A stretch of 64,000 nt of DNA from an uncultured Duncaniella sp. (lineage in GTDB: Bacteria; Bacteroidota; Bacteroidia; Bacteroidales; Muribaculaceae), in NCBI GenBank assembly GCA_910578615.1, contig CAJTRI010000005.1, forward strand, positions 1 to 64,000, given 5' to 3'. The notes under the pieces were generated by a model. The model had not been told where the DNA came from. It made no database searches and worked only from the letters and a program-made list of their open reading frames with translations. Position 1 is the first letter of the stretch; each line of letters begins with the position of its first letter. A program made the translations under genes and the position numbers. Of the stretch, positions 18,510 to 26,506 are shown piece by piece.

Positions 18510-21500
18510 TTTGAAGTATCTGATATAGCGTTAGTGTGTTTTTTGTTTCTACGGCGGTTGAACTTGTCAATAGCCACGAAAAAGAATGGAACGAACACAA
18601 TGCCTACCGTTATGGCCACGAGCATTCCGAAGAACACCCCGGTGCCGATGTCTCTACGAGCGGCAGAACCCGGGCCTGAGGCAAACACAAGAGGCAGAAG
18701 TCCGAGCATGAAGGCAAGAGATGTCATCACTATGGGACGGAACCTCAGCCTGGCCGCCGTCAGAGCGGCACTGACAGCTGTGGCACCTTTGTCAACCTCC
18801 TCCTTTGCAAACTCGACAATAAGGATGGCATTCTTGGCCACAAGGCCTACAAGCATCACGAGTCCTATCTGAAAATAAATGTTATTTTCAAGTCCGCACA
18901 GCCATATTCCGGCATAAGCGCCAACACCGGCCACCGGAAGCGAGAGAATGACGGCAAGTGGCACACTCCAACTCTCATAAAGAGCGGCAAGGAAAAGAAA
19001 TACAAAGAGAAAAGCAAGACCGAGAACAAGGCCCGTATTGCCTGACTCATGTTTTTCCTGATAAGATAGACCGCTCCACTCTACCCCGATATTTTCCGGG
19101 AGATGAGTCCTGACAATCTCTTCGAGAGCCGCCATAGCCTGCCCCGTGCTGTAACCGTGAGCCGCTTCGCCTGAGACCGTTGCCGAGTTGAACATATTGA
19201 ATCGCCCTATCGTGCCGGGGCCTGTGGTGAACCGCGAAGTCCCGAGAGAGGAAATCGGTACCATGGCATTGTCGGCACTGCGGACAAAGAAGAGATTCAG
19301 ATTGTCTCTGTTGGAACGATACGGAGCCTCGGCCTGTATATATACGCGGTATATGCGGTTAAACATATTGAAGTCATTCACATATATGGAGCCTGTGAAA
19401 GCCTTCATGGTCGAGAAAATATCACTGACTGGTATTCCCTGCATTTTGGCACGGTCACGGTCTACATCAAAATATAGCTGCGGGATATCGGCCTGCATCG
19501 AGGTGGAAAGACCTGAAATCTCGGGGGAGAGAGCAGCATAATGGCGGAGCGTGTCGACAGCGTTTTGAAGATCTGTATAGGAGGCATCTCCACGCGCTTC
19601 AAGCACCATTTCGAAACCGCCAGACGATCCAAGTCCGGGAATAACCGAAGGTGAGAATATATAGACCTCGCTCTCAGGATAAGAGGCAAGTTCAGAGCGT
19701 ACTCTCTCCCGTATCTCGGTAATATCCTCGGTCTCACGCTTGTCCCACGGTTTGAGTATAACCGTCAGCTGGGTATGGGCCGGATTCGTACCGACTCGTG
19801 GCGACGAGCCTGTGACATTGAGCACATACTCCACATCAGGATCAGAGAGAAGATAGTCCATAGCACGGTTGGTCACCTCCCGGCTGCGCTCGATAGTGGC
19901 ACCCTCGGGAAGTTCAAGCTCAACGGTGAAATACCCCTGGTCTTCCTGCGACATGAAGCTGCGTGGTCTCAACTCGTTCATGAGCCAGATGAACACCAGT
20001 GCCATCCCGAATACCACATATACCCTTTTAGGATATGAAAGAGCCTTACGGATGACACGGCAATAGAACTTGTTGCCGCGTCCGAGCCATACATTGATAA
20101 GGCGGAAAACCTTGGCTTTCTTACGCTTTGATTCAGGCCTGAGCAGACGGGCACACATCACCGGCGAAAGGGTCAGGGCCACGATCGTGGATATGATTAC
20201 CGATACGGCTATGGTAATCGTAAACTGGCGGTAAAGCTGGCCTGTTATACCCGGCATAAAGCTTACGGGGACGAACACGGCACAAAGCACCAACGACATG
20301 GCCACAAGGGCGTTGCCAAGATTACCCATTGCCTTGGCCGTAGCCTCGAAAGGTGTCAGACGTTCGGCCTTCATGATGCGGTCTACATTCTCCACCACCA
20401 CAATGGCATCGTCAACAACAATACCGATAGCAAGAATAAGGCCCAGAAGTGTGAGCATATTGAGTGAGAACCCGAACATGAGCATCACACCGAACGTGCC
20501 AACAAGTGATATAGGAACGGCAATAACCGGGATGAGTGTGGCACGCCAGTTCTGCAAAGAAAGAAACACCACCAGAATCACGAGAACCAATGCCTCGATA
20601 AAAGTACGGTAGACATGATGGATTGACTCCGATATATAGGTGGTCATGTCAAAAGGTATCTCGTAGGAAATTCCTTCCGGGAAGTTCTTGGATATTACCT
20701 CCATCTCGTTTCTGACAGCTTCGGCCACCTCCATGGCATTGGAACCAGGAAGCATATTGATATTGAGCACGGCTGCATTCCCGCCGTTTATGCCGCTCTC
20801 GGTAGAATAGCTCGAAGCTTCGAGAGATACTCGGGCCACATCTTTGAGACGAATCATGGAACCGTCTGACTCGGCACGGACTACCACATCCTCAAATTCG
20901 GCAACCGACGAAAGACGTCCACGGGCTATGATAGGCATCGTTATATCGATGTCTGTGACAGGGGCCTGTCCCAGTGCTCCGGCTGCCGACTCGCGGTTCT
21001 GGTCTTTGAGAGCGTTCTGGATGTCCTTGACGGTTAAGCCAAGATCAGCAAGCTTGTCAGGAGCCACCCATATCTGCATGGCATAATAACGACTACCAAC
21101 ATTGCTAACACTTCCCACTCCGGGTATGCGTCGCAACGGGTCGAGCACATTAAGCGTGGTATAATTACTGAGATATACCTCGTCAAATTTGGGGTCGTCC
21201 GAAAGGATAGTTATTGTCATTAGACGCCCTGCCGTCTCCTTTGAGACAGATATGCCGTTCTGAACCACCTCGGCAGGAAGACGCGACTCGGCCTTCTTGA
21301 CACGGTTCTGGATGTCTACCGCCGCCAACTCGGGATCAGTGTCGATATCAAATGTGACGAGGGCGGTAAACCCGCCTGAGTTGGAACTTGACGATGACAT
21401 GTATATCATTCCGGGTGTGCCGTTAAGTTCCTGTTCTATCGGTGTTGCGACAGCCTGAGTGACGGTCTGTGCATCCGCACCGGGATAGGAAGCGGTAATC

Positions 21501-21640
21501 TTCACCACCGGGGGAACTATACGAGGATATTGGTCAACAGGAAGCATCGCAAGACCTATGCCACCGAGAATGAATACCACGATAGATATTACTATCGAGA
21601 ATACGGGATGGTCAAGAAAAAAATTTCTTTTCATAGTCAT
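18506..21640 (-). CDS. RND multidrug efflux permease (HAE1/AcrB family)
   Basis: The inner-membrane, proton-driven trimeric pump component, 1044 aa, full length for the family. Residue landmarks: FFLDHPVFSIVISIVVFILGGIGL at the N-terminus, the porter-domain opening VDQYPRIVPPVVKITASYPGA, and the transmembrane-4 proton-relay aspartate pair in GIVVDDAIVVVENVDR. The second duplicate half has LVGLVAKNAILIVEFA and RFRPIVMTSLAF. These place it with hydrophobe/amphiphile (HAE1) exporters rather than metal exporters. Substrates cannot be predicted. It is coupled to the adaptor upstream and the channel downstream by 4-base overlaps. No regulator gene is adjacent. Confidence 0.95.
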   Translation of the reverse strand: MTMKRNFFLDHPVFSIVISIVVFILGGIGLAMLPVDQYPRIVPPVVKITASYPGADAQTVTQAVATPIEQELNGTPGMIYMSSSSSNSGGFTALVTFDIDTDPELAAVDIQNRVKKAESRLPAEVVQNGISVSKETAGRLMTITILSDDPKFDEVYLSNYTTLNVLDPLRRIPGVGSVSNVGSRYYAMQIWVAPDKLADLGLTVKDIQNALKDQNRESAAGALGQAPVTDIDITMPIIARGRLSSVAEFEDVVVRAESDGSMIRLKDVARVSLEASSYSTESGINGGNAAVLNINMLPGSNAMEVAEAVRNEMEVISKNFPEGISYEIPFDMTTYISESIHHVYRTFIEALVLVILVVFLSLQNWRATLIPVIAVPISLVGTFGVMLMFGFSLNMLTLLGLILAIGIVVDDAIVVVENVDRIMKAERLTPFEATAKAMGNLGNALVAMSLVLCAVFVPVSFMPGITGQLYRQFTITIAVSVIISTIVALTLSPVMCARLLRPESKRKKAKVFRLINVWLGRGNKFYCRVIRKALSYPKRVYVVFGMALVFIWLMNELRPRSFMSQEDQGYFTVELELPEGATIERSREVTNRAMDYLLSDPDVEYVLNVTGSSPRVGTNPAHTQLTVILKPWDKRETEDITEIRERVRSELASYPESEVYIFSPSVIPGLGSSGGFEMVLEARGDASYTDLQNAVDTLRHYAALSPEISGLSTSMQADIPQLYFDVDRDRAKMQGIPVSDIFSTMKAFTGSIYVNDFNMFNRIYRVYIQAEAPYRSNRDNLNLFFVRSADNAMVPISSLGTSRFTTGPGTIGRFNMFNSATVSGEAAHGYSTGQAMAALEEIVRTHLPENIGVEWSGLSYQEKHESGNTGLVLGLAFLFVFLFLAALYESWSVPLAVILSLPVAGVGAYAGIWLCGLENNIYFQIGLVMLVGLVAKNAILIVEFAKEEVDKGATAVSAALTAARLRFRPIVMTSLAFMLGLLPLVFASGPGSAARRDIGTGVFFGMLVAITVGIVFVPFFFVAIDKFNRRRNKKHTNAISDTSK

Positions 21641-22872
21641 TCCTTTCCTTCGTTTTCGGGGCGAGGAGCCACCGGGTTGACCTTCATGCCGTGTGAAAGT
21701 TTGTGATAACCTTCTACGACTATTCTCTCACCCTTGGCAAGACCGCGCTCTATGATGGTCTTGTTTGCCACCTGCGGGCCTATTTCGACAAAACGCTTTT
21801 CTACCACACTGTCAGGACGCACAACGTATACGAATGCCCCACCCTTCTCTATGGCCATAGCCTTGGTGGGAATCTCCACGGCGTCAGTCCTTACGTCAAG
21901 AAGTACCTTCACCTTTGTGAACTCTCCCGGAAGCAGACTTCGGTCAGGGTTGGGCATCTCCGCACGAACAGAGAACGTGCCGGTCTTAGGATCAACCTGC
22001 GGATCGGCAAAATCCACAATCCCACGGTGCTTGTAGACCGACCCGTCTGCAAGCGTTATGGTAACATATGAGTTCATCTTACGCGTTGAGTCGGAAGCAC
22101 CGAAACTCACATTCCTGTCCTTGCTGCGAAGATAGTCAAGAGCAGTCATAGAGAAGTCAACGCGCACAGTGTCACTCTTAACCACCGTGGCAAGAAGTGA
22201 TTTCCTACCGGGGCCTACAAGCGTACCTATATCAGCCACTCGTTCGGATATAAACCCCGATATAGGAGACGTCACCTGCGTGTAACCCAGTGTCAGCTTG
22301 GCCTGTATCAAGTCTGCCTCACACACGGCCATCTCTGCCTTGGCACTCTCATAGGCAGCTGTGGCATTATCAAGATCAAGCTGGGAGGCAGCATTGAGCG
22401 CATGGAGAGGACGTATTCGGTTGAGGTCGCGCTCGGTCTTCTGAGCCAGTGCGCGGGCCTTGGTCAACTGGGCGCTGGCCTTGTCCACGTGGGCCTTATA
22501 AAGTCTCGGGTCAATAACGAAAAGAGTCTGTCCCTTCTGTATATACGAACCCTCCTTGAAAAGCATCTTTTCAAGATAGCCTTCAACACGGGCATGTACT
22601 TCCACAAACTGCTGTGCACGTATACGGCCTACATATTCTCCATATATATTGACTTCGCCGGTGACTACGTCTTCGACTTCCACAGTCGGACGATGTTCCG
22701 GCGCCGGACGCTTTCTTAATGAGAAAAAGACTGCAATCCCCACAGCCAAAACCACCAAGGCAAATATAATCCAGAACTTCTTGCTCCTCGGAGTCTTCTC
22801 CTTTACCGTCCTATATGCTCCAGAGACGGTTGTTCCTATTTTTCCGCTGTAACTACTCATACTCATTGACAA
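21637..22872 (-). CDS. RND efflux periplasmic adaptor (membrane fusion protein)
   Basis: Connects the permease and the outer-membrane channel. The 411-aa product has a basic N-terminal cytoplasmic stretch (about 1-32), one membrane anchor (about 33-52, FWIIFALVVLAVGIAVFF), then the split lipoyl/biotinyl domain (RVEGYLEKMLFKEGSYIQKGQTLFVIDP and LGYTQVTSPISGFISE) around an alpha-hairpin, and C-terminal beta-barrel and membrane-proximal domains. It lacks the more common lipobox and is anchored by the helix instead. ATG codons at 22872, 22866 and 22860 are all possible starts (MSMSM repeat). It is the first gene of the operon, with a TATATTTG box about 120 bases upstream. Confidence 0.92.
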   Translation of the reverse strand: MSMSMSSYSGKIGTTVSGAYRTVKEKTPRSKKFWIIFALVVLAVGIAVFFSLRKRPAPEHRPTVEVEDVVTGEVNIYGEYVGRIRAQQFVEVHARVEGYLEKMLFKEGSYIQKGQTLFVIDPRLYKAHVDKASAQLTKARALAQKTERDLNRIRPLHALNAASQLDLDNATAAYESAKAEMAVCEADLIQAKLTLGYTQVTSPISGFISERVADIGTLVGPGRKSLLATVVKSDTVRVDFSMTALDYLRSKDRNVSFGASDSTRKMNSYVTITLADGSVYKHRGIVDFADPQVDPKTGTFSVRAEMPNPDRSLLPGEFTKVKVLLDVRTDAVEIPTKAMAIEKGGAFVYVVRPDSVVEKRFVEIGPQVANKTIIERGLAKGERIVVEGYHKLSHGMKVNPVAPRPENEGKE

Positions 22873-22989
22873 GTAATATTTGTGTGACTAAAAGTGATGA
22901 ATGAAATATCCTACATATACTAACAGATATTCCATTAACGCCACATAGCGGCATATGGTTCATTGCATATCCCCTCCATTATGGCTATA

Positions 22990-22997
22990 CAAATATA
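22990..22997 (-). promoter_or_regulatory. Promoter -7 box for the RND efflux operon
   Basis: TATATTTG on the minus strand fits TAnnTTTG. It would give a leader of about 115 nt before the adaptor gene. No clear -33 TTG at the usual spacing. Confidence 0.5.
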
Positions 22998-23021
22998 GTA
23001 AATATGCCGCAAAGGCGCGAA

Positions 23022-23037
23022 TGTCTGTCAACAGACA
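23022..23037. promoter_or_regulatory. Operator-like palindrome upstream of the efflux promoter
   Basis: TGTCTGT-CA-ACAGACA, 7-bp perfect arms with a 2-base centre, lies 24 bases upstream of the -7 box, across the -33 region. The position suits a repressor site, but no regulator gene is nearby and a chance palindrome is possible. Confidence 0.3.
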
Positions 23038-23061
23038 CATTATATGTGTAAACAAACGCAC

Positions 23062-23106
23062 ATAAAAACAGACCGGACACCACGGAATCGCATTCCATGG
23101 TGTCCG
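23062..23106 (-). terminator. Intrinsic terminator after rpmE2
   Basis: Fifteen-base arms with one mismatch (23074-23088 and 23092-23106) and loop CGC. On the minus strand they are followed by GTCTGTTTTTATG, a T-rich tail. It lies 53 bases after the L31 stop. Confidence 0.8.
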
Positions 23107-23159
23107 ATCATATATTTTCTTTCGATATCGAAATATGAAAGGAAACCTTCTCCTTCCGA

Positions 23160-23414
23160 TTATTTCTTTTTGCGGTTGCCGTAACGGCTCATGAACTTGT
23201 CCACACGGCCGGCTGTATCGACGAGCTTCTGCTTACCGGTGAAGAAGGGGTGTGAGGAGGAGGTGATTTCAAGTTTCACAAGGGGATATGTCACGCCATC
23301 AACTTCGATAGTCTCCTTGGAGGCAACAGTGGAACGGGTGATGAAAATCTCATCGTTTGACATGTCCTTGAAAACCACTTCACGATAGTTGGAAGGATGG
23401 ATATCTGCTTTCAT
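23160..23414 (-). CDS. rpmE2: 50S ribosomal protein L31, type B (zinc-independent)
   Basis: A small protein of the large ribosomal subunit, 84 aa. It opens MKADIHPSNYREVVFKD and has SSSHPFFTGKQKLVDTAGRVDKFMSRYG, the L31 core. It contains no cysteine, so it lacks the CxxC zinc site of type A and belongs to the C-minus (type B) class. In bacteria that have both forms this class replaces the zinc form when zinc is scarce; whether a type A gene exists elsewhere in this genome is not visible. It is a single-gene unit with promoter and terminator. Confidence 0.95.
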   Translation of the reverse strand: MKADIHPSNYREVVFKDMSNDEIFITRSTVASKETIEVDGVTYPLVKLEITSSSHPFFTGKQKLVDTAGRVDKFMSRYGNRKKK

Positions 23415-23491
23415 TGTTTTGGTCGGTGTTGATTGTTATCAAAGTTTGTTGAAAATGCGCTGGTAGGACGCTTAGATTCGTAATGGCGGTG

Positions 23492-23522
23492 CAAAGGTAT
23501 GAAAACTTTCGCTATATGCCAA
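23492..23522 (-). promoter_or_regulatory. Promoter of rpmE2
   Basis: On the minus strand TTG (23520-23522), 20 bases, TACCTTTG (23492-23499). Full consensus match; leader about 70 nt. The interval 23415-23716 otherwise holds only the divergent GH5 promoter. Confidence 0.75.
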
Positions 23523-23600
23523 CTTTTCAGTATGATTATTTGAATTCTAATAATAAAATCCTGTCCAGTCCGTCTTTTCGGACAGAAAATACACAGGCTA

Positions 23601-23631
23601 TTGCGCGAACGGGCAAAGTTCTGTAAATTTG
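23601..23631 (+). promoter_or_regulatory. Promoter of the GH5 gene
   Basis: TTG (23601-23603), 20 bases, TAAATTTG (23624-23631): full consensus match, about 80 nt before the chosen start. Confidence 0.75.
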
Positions 23632-23716
23632 CACTAACGTTAAGGATTTCATAAAATCAAGCCGTAAGACACCATCGCGACTATTGGACAACAACATACA
23701 TATTCATCACATTATC

Positions 23717-24940
23717 ATGAAGACCCATCACCTCATTATGGCGGCTGCCATTATCCCATGCCTCGTCAGCTCATGCTCCGGGAATGGCTCCAAACCTGAA
23801 AACGATACATCTCTTAAAGAACAGACTTTCAAAATAGGCCTTGGTTGGAATCTTGGCAACCAGCTTGACGCCAATCAAGGAGGGACTCCGGGAGAGACCT
23901 TGTGGGGAAACGCGGTTGTCACACAGGCAACCATTGACTCCGTAAAGGCTGCCGGATTTTCGACTATCCGTATCCCTGTGACATGGGGCACAAAGATTGG
24001 GGCCGCACCCGCATACGCCATAGATTCCGCATGGCTTTCACGCGTGTCCGAGATTGTCGGATATGCCGAGAAAGCCGGCCTCAACGCCATTATAAACATA
24101 CACCATGACGGGGCCGATTCGCGCTCATGGCTGAACATAAAAGACGCCCCGCTTGATTCGACCCTTAACGCCGGAATCAAGGCTTGTCTGGGATCTGTCT
24201 GGGCGCAGATAGCCCGAAATTTTTCCGACAAAGGGGAGTTCCTGATGTTCGAGTCTATGAACGAGATTCACGACGGACGCTGGGGCTGGGGCGACAACAA
24301 GACAGACGGAGGAAAACAATACCGTGCTTTCAACGAATGGCAGCAGGTGTTCGTTGACTCTGTACGCGCCCAAGGAGGCACCAACACTACCCGCTATCTC
24401 GGCATACCGACTTATTGCACGAATACCGACTTGGGAGAATATCTCGAACTTCCTTCCGATCCCACACCTGACCGTATGCTCGTAGCGGTACATCTTTACG
24501 AACCTTTCGAATATACCCTTGAAAACAAGTACACACAATGGGGCCATACCGCCGATAAGGACAAAGCCCACCCGGTAAGTGACGAGAAAACGCTCATTGC
24601 CGAACTTGACAAGGCTGCATCACTTGGCAAACGTCTCGGAGTACCTGTATATATCGGAGAGACAGGATGTGTCCGTAGAGACAATGAGCGTGACGAAAAA
24701 TTCCGACTGTATTATCTTGAATATCTTGCAAAGGCGGCCGCTGACCGTGACATATCAATCATATACTGGGACAATGGCTATGCCGATGCCGGACGAGAAT
24801 GCAGCGGTCTCTTCGACCGCGCGACAGGCGCGTTCCTGAACGATGGTGGTGATGTGGTAAAGGCAATGCACAAAGGCTTCTGTTCCACAGATTCCGCATA
24901 TACCATCGAGACCGTGTACGCCTCCGCACCCACAGAATGA
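23717..24940 (+). CDS. Glycoside hydrolase family 5 lipoprotein (endoglucanase-like)
   Basis: A retaining beta-glycanase, probably anchored to an outer membrane leaflet. The 407-aa product from the ATG at 23717 starts with a signal peptide and lipobox LVSSC; an ATG 11 codons earlier is less likely because it would precede the signal peptide. The TIM barrel shows the GH5 landmarks: GLGWNLGNQLDA near the N-terminus, IRIPVTWG, NAIINIHHDG, the acid/base E183 in MNEIHD and the nucleophile E315 in IGETGC. Substrate could be cellulose, beta-glucan, xyloglucan or mannan; sequence alone does not decide. It stands alone, without SusC/SusD partners, with its own promoter and terminator. Confidence 0.88.
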   Translation: MKTHHLIMAAAIIPCLVSSCSGNGSKPENDTSLKEQTFKIGLGWNLGNQLDANQGGTPGETLWGNAVVTQATIDSVKAAGFSTIRIPVTWGTKIGAAPAYAIDSAWLSRVSEIVGYAEKAGLNAIINIHHDGADSRSWLNIKDAPLDSTLNAGIKACLGSVWAQIARNFSDKGEFLMFESMNEIHDGRWGWGDNKTDGGKQYRAFNEWQQVFVDSVRAQGGTNTTRYLGIPTYCTNTDLGEYLELPSDPTPDRMLVAVHLYEPFEYTLENKYTQWGHTADKDKAHPVSDEKTLIAELDKAASLGKRLGVPVYIGETGCVRRDNERDEKFRLYYLEYLAKAAADRDISIIYWDNGYADAGRECSGLFDRATGAFLNDGGDVVKAMHKGFCSTDSAYTIETVYASAPTE

Positions 24941-24950
24941 CACTCTCACC

Positions 24951-24996
24951 ATAAAAAACAATTAGGATGCCAGCTGGCATCCTAATTGTTTTTTAT
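24951..24996. terminator. Bidirectional terminator between GH5 and the GNAT gene
   Basis: A perfect 46-base palindrome (arms 24951-24973 and 24974-24996) with A-rich left and T-rich right ends, so each strand carries a hairpin plus U tract. It touches the last base of the convergent GNAT stop codon. Confidence 0.9.
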
Positions 24997-25559
24997 CATC
25001 CTATCTGTAAATGATCCATCATTACAAAGGCAAACGGTCGTTCGCCAACCTTCCTGAAACCTATGCTCTCATAAAGACGCCTGGCCTTGTGGTTTTCTTT
25101 GTCAACAAGCAGGCCGGCAGGTCTGCCTGATTTGACGGCCCTCTCTATCATTGCCTTCAATAAGACCTTGGCAAGCCCCTTGCCACGATGTTCCGGGATG
25201 ACAGCCAACGTGTCAAGATAAAATTCACCGGCTTCACATTCATCTTCCATTCCTCTCATATCACGACCAAGCATCTCACGGGCAGCGGTGAAGAAATGTT
25301 CACGCATGGGATGAAGCCCGGCTCCGTCATATCCTATAATGGCACCGACAGGATTATCGTTTTCATCTATCGCGACAAGAGCGTTTCGATAACTATACTG
25401 GGTGTCCTCTCTAAGCGCAAGAGATGTAAACAGGTTCTTAACATCCTCAGAAGAATGATTCTCACCTCTAAAATCGTCACATATATCCTCTCCTACGGCA
25501 TCCATTATACAATGGGCCAGAAAAGCTGCATGCGCAGGCTGTGCTGGTATTATTCTCAT
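24996..25559 (-). CDS. GNAT family N-acetyltransferase
   Basis: A 187-aa cytoplasmic acyl-CoA-dependent transferase. The fold is recognisable from the beta4-alpha3 acetyl-CoA loop HRGKGLAKVLLKAMIERA (about 135-152) preceded by FYLDTLAVIPE, and the C-terminal NHKARRLYESIGFRKVGE segment. N-terminally it starts MRIIPAQPAHAAFLAHCIMDAV, like other Bacteroidales GNATs. The acceptor (small molecule, peptide or protein N-terminus) is unknown. It starts in an ATGA overlap with ribD and is the last gene of the long minus-strand run. Confidence 0.88.
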   Translation of the reverse strand: MRIIPAQPAHAAFLAHCIMDAVGEDICDDFRGENHSSEDVKNLFTSLALREDTQYSYRNALVAIDENDNPVGAIIGYDGAGLHPMREHFFTAAREMLGRDMRGMEDECEAGEFYLDTLAVIPEHRGKGLAKVLLKAMIERAVKSGRPAGLLVDKENHKARRLYESIGFRKVGERPFAFVMMDHLQIG

Positions 25560-26503
25560 GATTTTATATAATTCAATATTGTATTTCCATCTATCTTTCT
25601 GACGGATTGGAGCCGTGCATCGTGCGGGAGTATCGGGGAACTGACATTACCGTTTATAACCCGCAGGGATTTCTCCACACGTATCTCATCCCACAGGCCA
25701 TCGGCAATAAACGAGCCAAGCACCTCAGACCCTCCCTCGACAAGCAATGATGTTATACCGTCGTGATACATCCCGCCTACCAGCTCTCCGAGAGACGGAT
25801 AGCCACTCAATACGTCCACTCCTTCGGCCTTTTCTATCCTTCCACGACGGTCAAGAACCACCCTTCGCGGTGACTTTCCGGCAAACAACCGATTATCAAG
25901 ACCCGGATTATCAATGAGGAAGGTGTTGCTACCTACAAGGATGGCATCATGTGTTGCACGGAGTTCGTGAACAAGCACTGACGTGAGCGGTGTGGAAATC
26001 TTTCCATCAATATATCCGTCCGCACTCTCCGCCCATTTAAGGGTTATGAACGGACGTCGCAAGGTGTGGGCTGTGAAAAATTTCTTGTTCAACTCCCGGC
26101 ATTCACGTTCAAGAAGTCCTGTCACGACCTCGACCCCAGCATCACGCAGCATGGCAACACCACGTCCAGAGACCTTCTCAAACGGATCGAGTGTCCCGAT
26201 CAAAACACGAGGTATCCCTTTATTTATAATCAGAGACGCACAGGGAGGCGTCTTGCCATAATGTGAACAAGGTTCAAGTGTGACATACATTGTAGAATCA
26301 TGAAGCCGGGAAGTTTCTGCAACCGAAGCAACAGCGTTAACCTCGGCATGCCCCTCTCCGCATCTTCTATGCCAGCCCTCACCTATTATTTCGCCGGAAG
26401 GTGACACTATCACCGCACCGACCATAGGATTGGGCGATGCATCGAGCCTGCCATGTGCGGCAAGCTCGATCGCACGACGCATGTATTTCTCTTCGGCCTT
26501 CAT
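25556..26503 (-). CDS. ribD: Bifunctional riboflavin deaminase/reductase RibD
   Basis: Second and third steps of riboflavin synthesis: deamination of the pyrimidine and NADPH reduction of the ribosyl chain. The 315-aa protein has an N-terminal cytidine-deaminase-like zinc domain with H52-A-E54 and PCSHYGKTPPC (C79, C88). A reductase domain follows from about 145 (RPFITLKWAESADGYIDG, HDAILVGSNTFLIDNPGL). The length is slightly short of the 350-370 residues of many homologues, mainly in the reductase C-terminus, but the frame is intact. It lies 3 bases after ispG and overlaps the GNAT gene by 4. Other rib genes are not in the window. Confidence 0.94.
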   Translation of the reverse strand: MKAEEKYMRRAIELAAHGRLDASPNPMVGAVIVSPSGEIIGEGWHRRCGEGHAEVNAVASVAETSRLHDSTMYVTLEPCSHYGKTPPCASLIINKGIPRVLIGTLDPFEKVSGRGVAMLRDAGVEVVTGLLERECRELNKKFFTAHTLRRPFITLKWAESADGYIDGKISTPLTSVLVHELRATHDAILVGSNTFLIDNPGLDNRLFAGKSPRRVVLDRRGRIEKAEGVDVLSGYPSLGELVGGMYHDGITSLLVEGGSEVLGSFIADGLWDEIRVEKSLRVINGNVSSPILPHDARLQSVRKIDGNTILNYIKS

Positions 26504-26506
26504 ATA

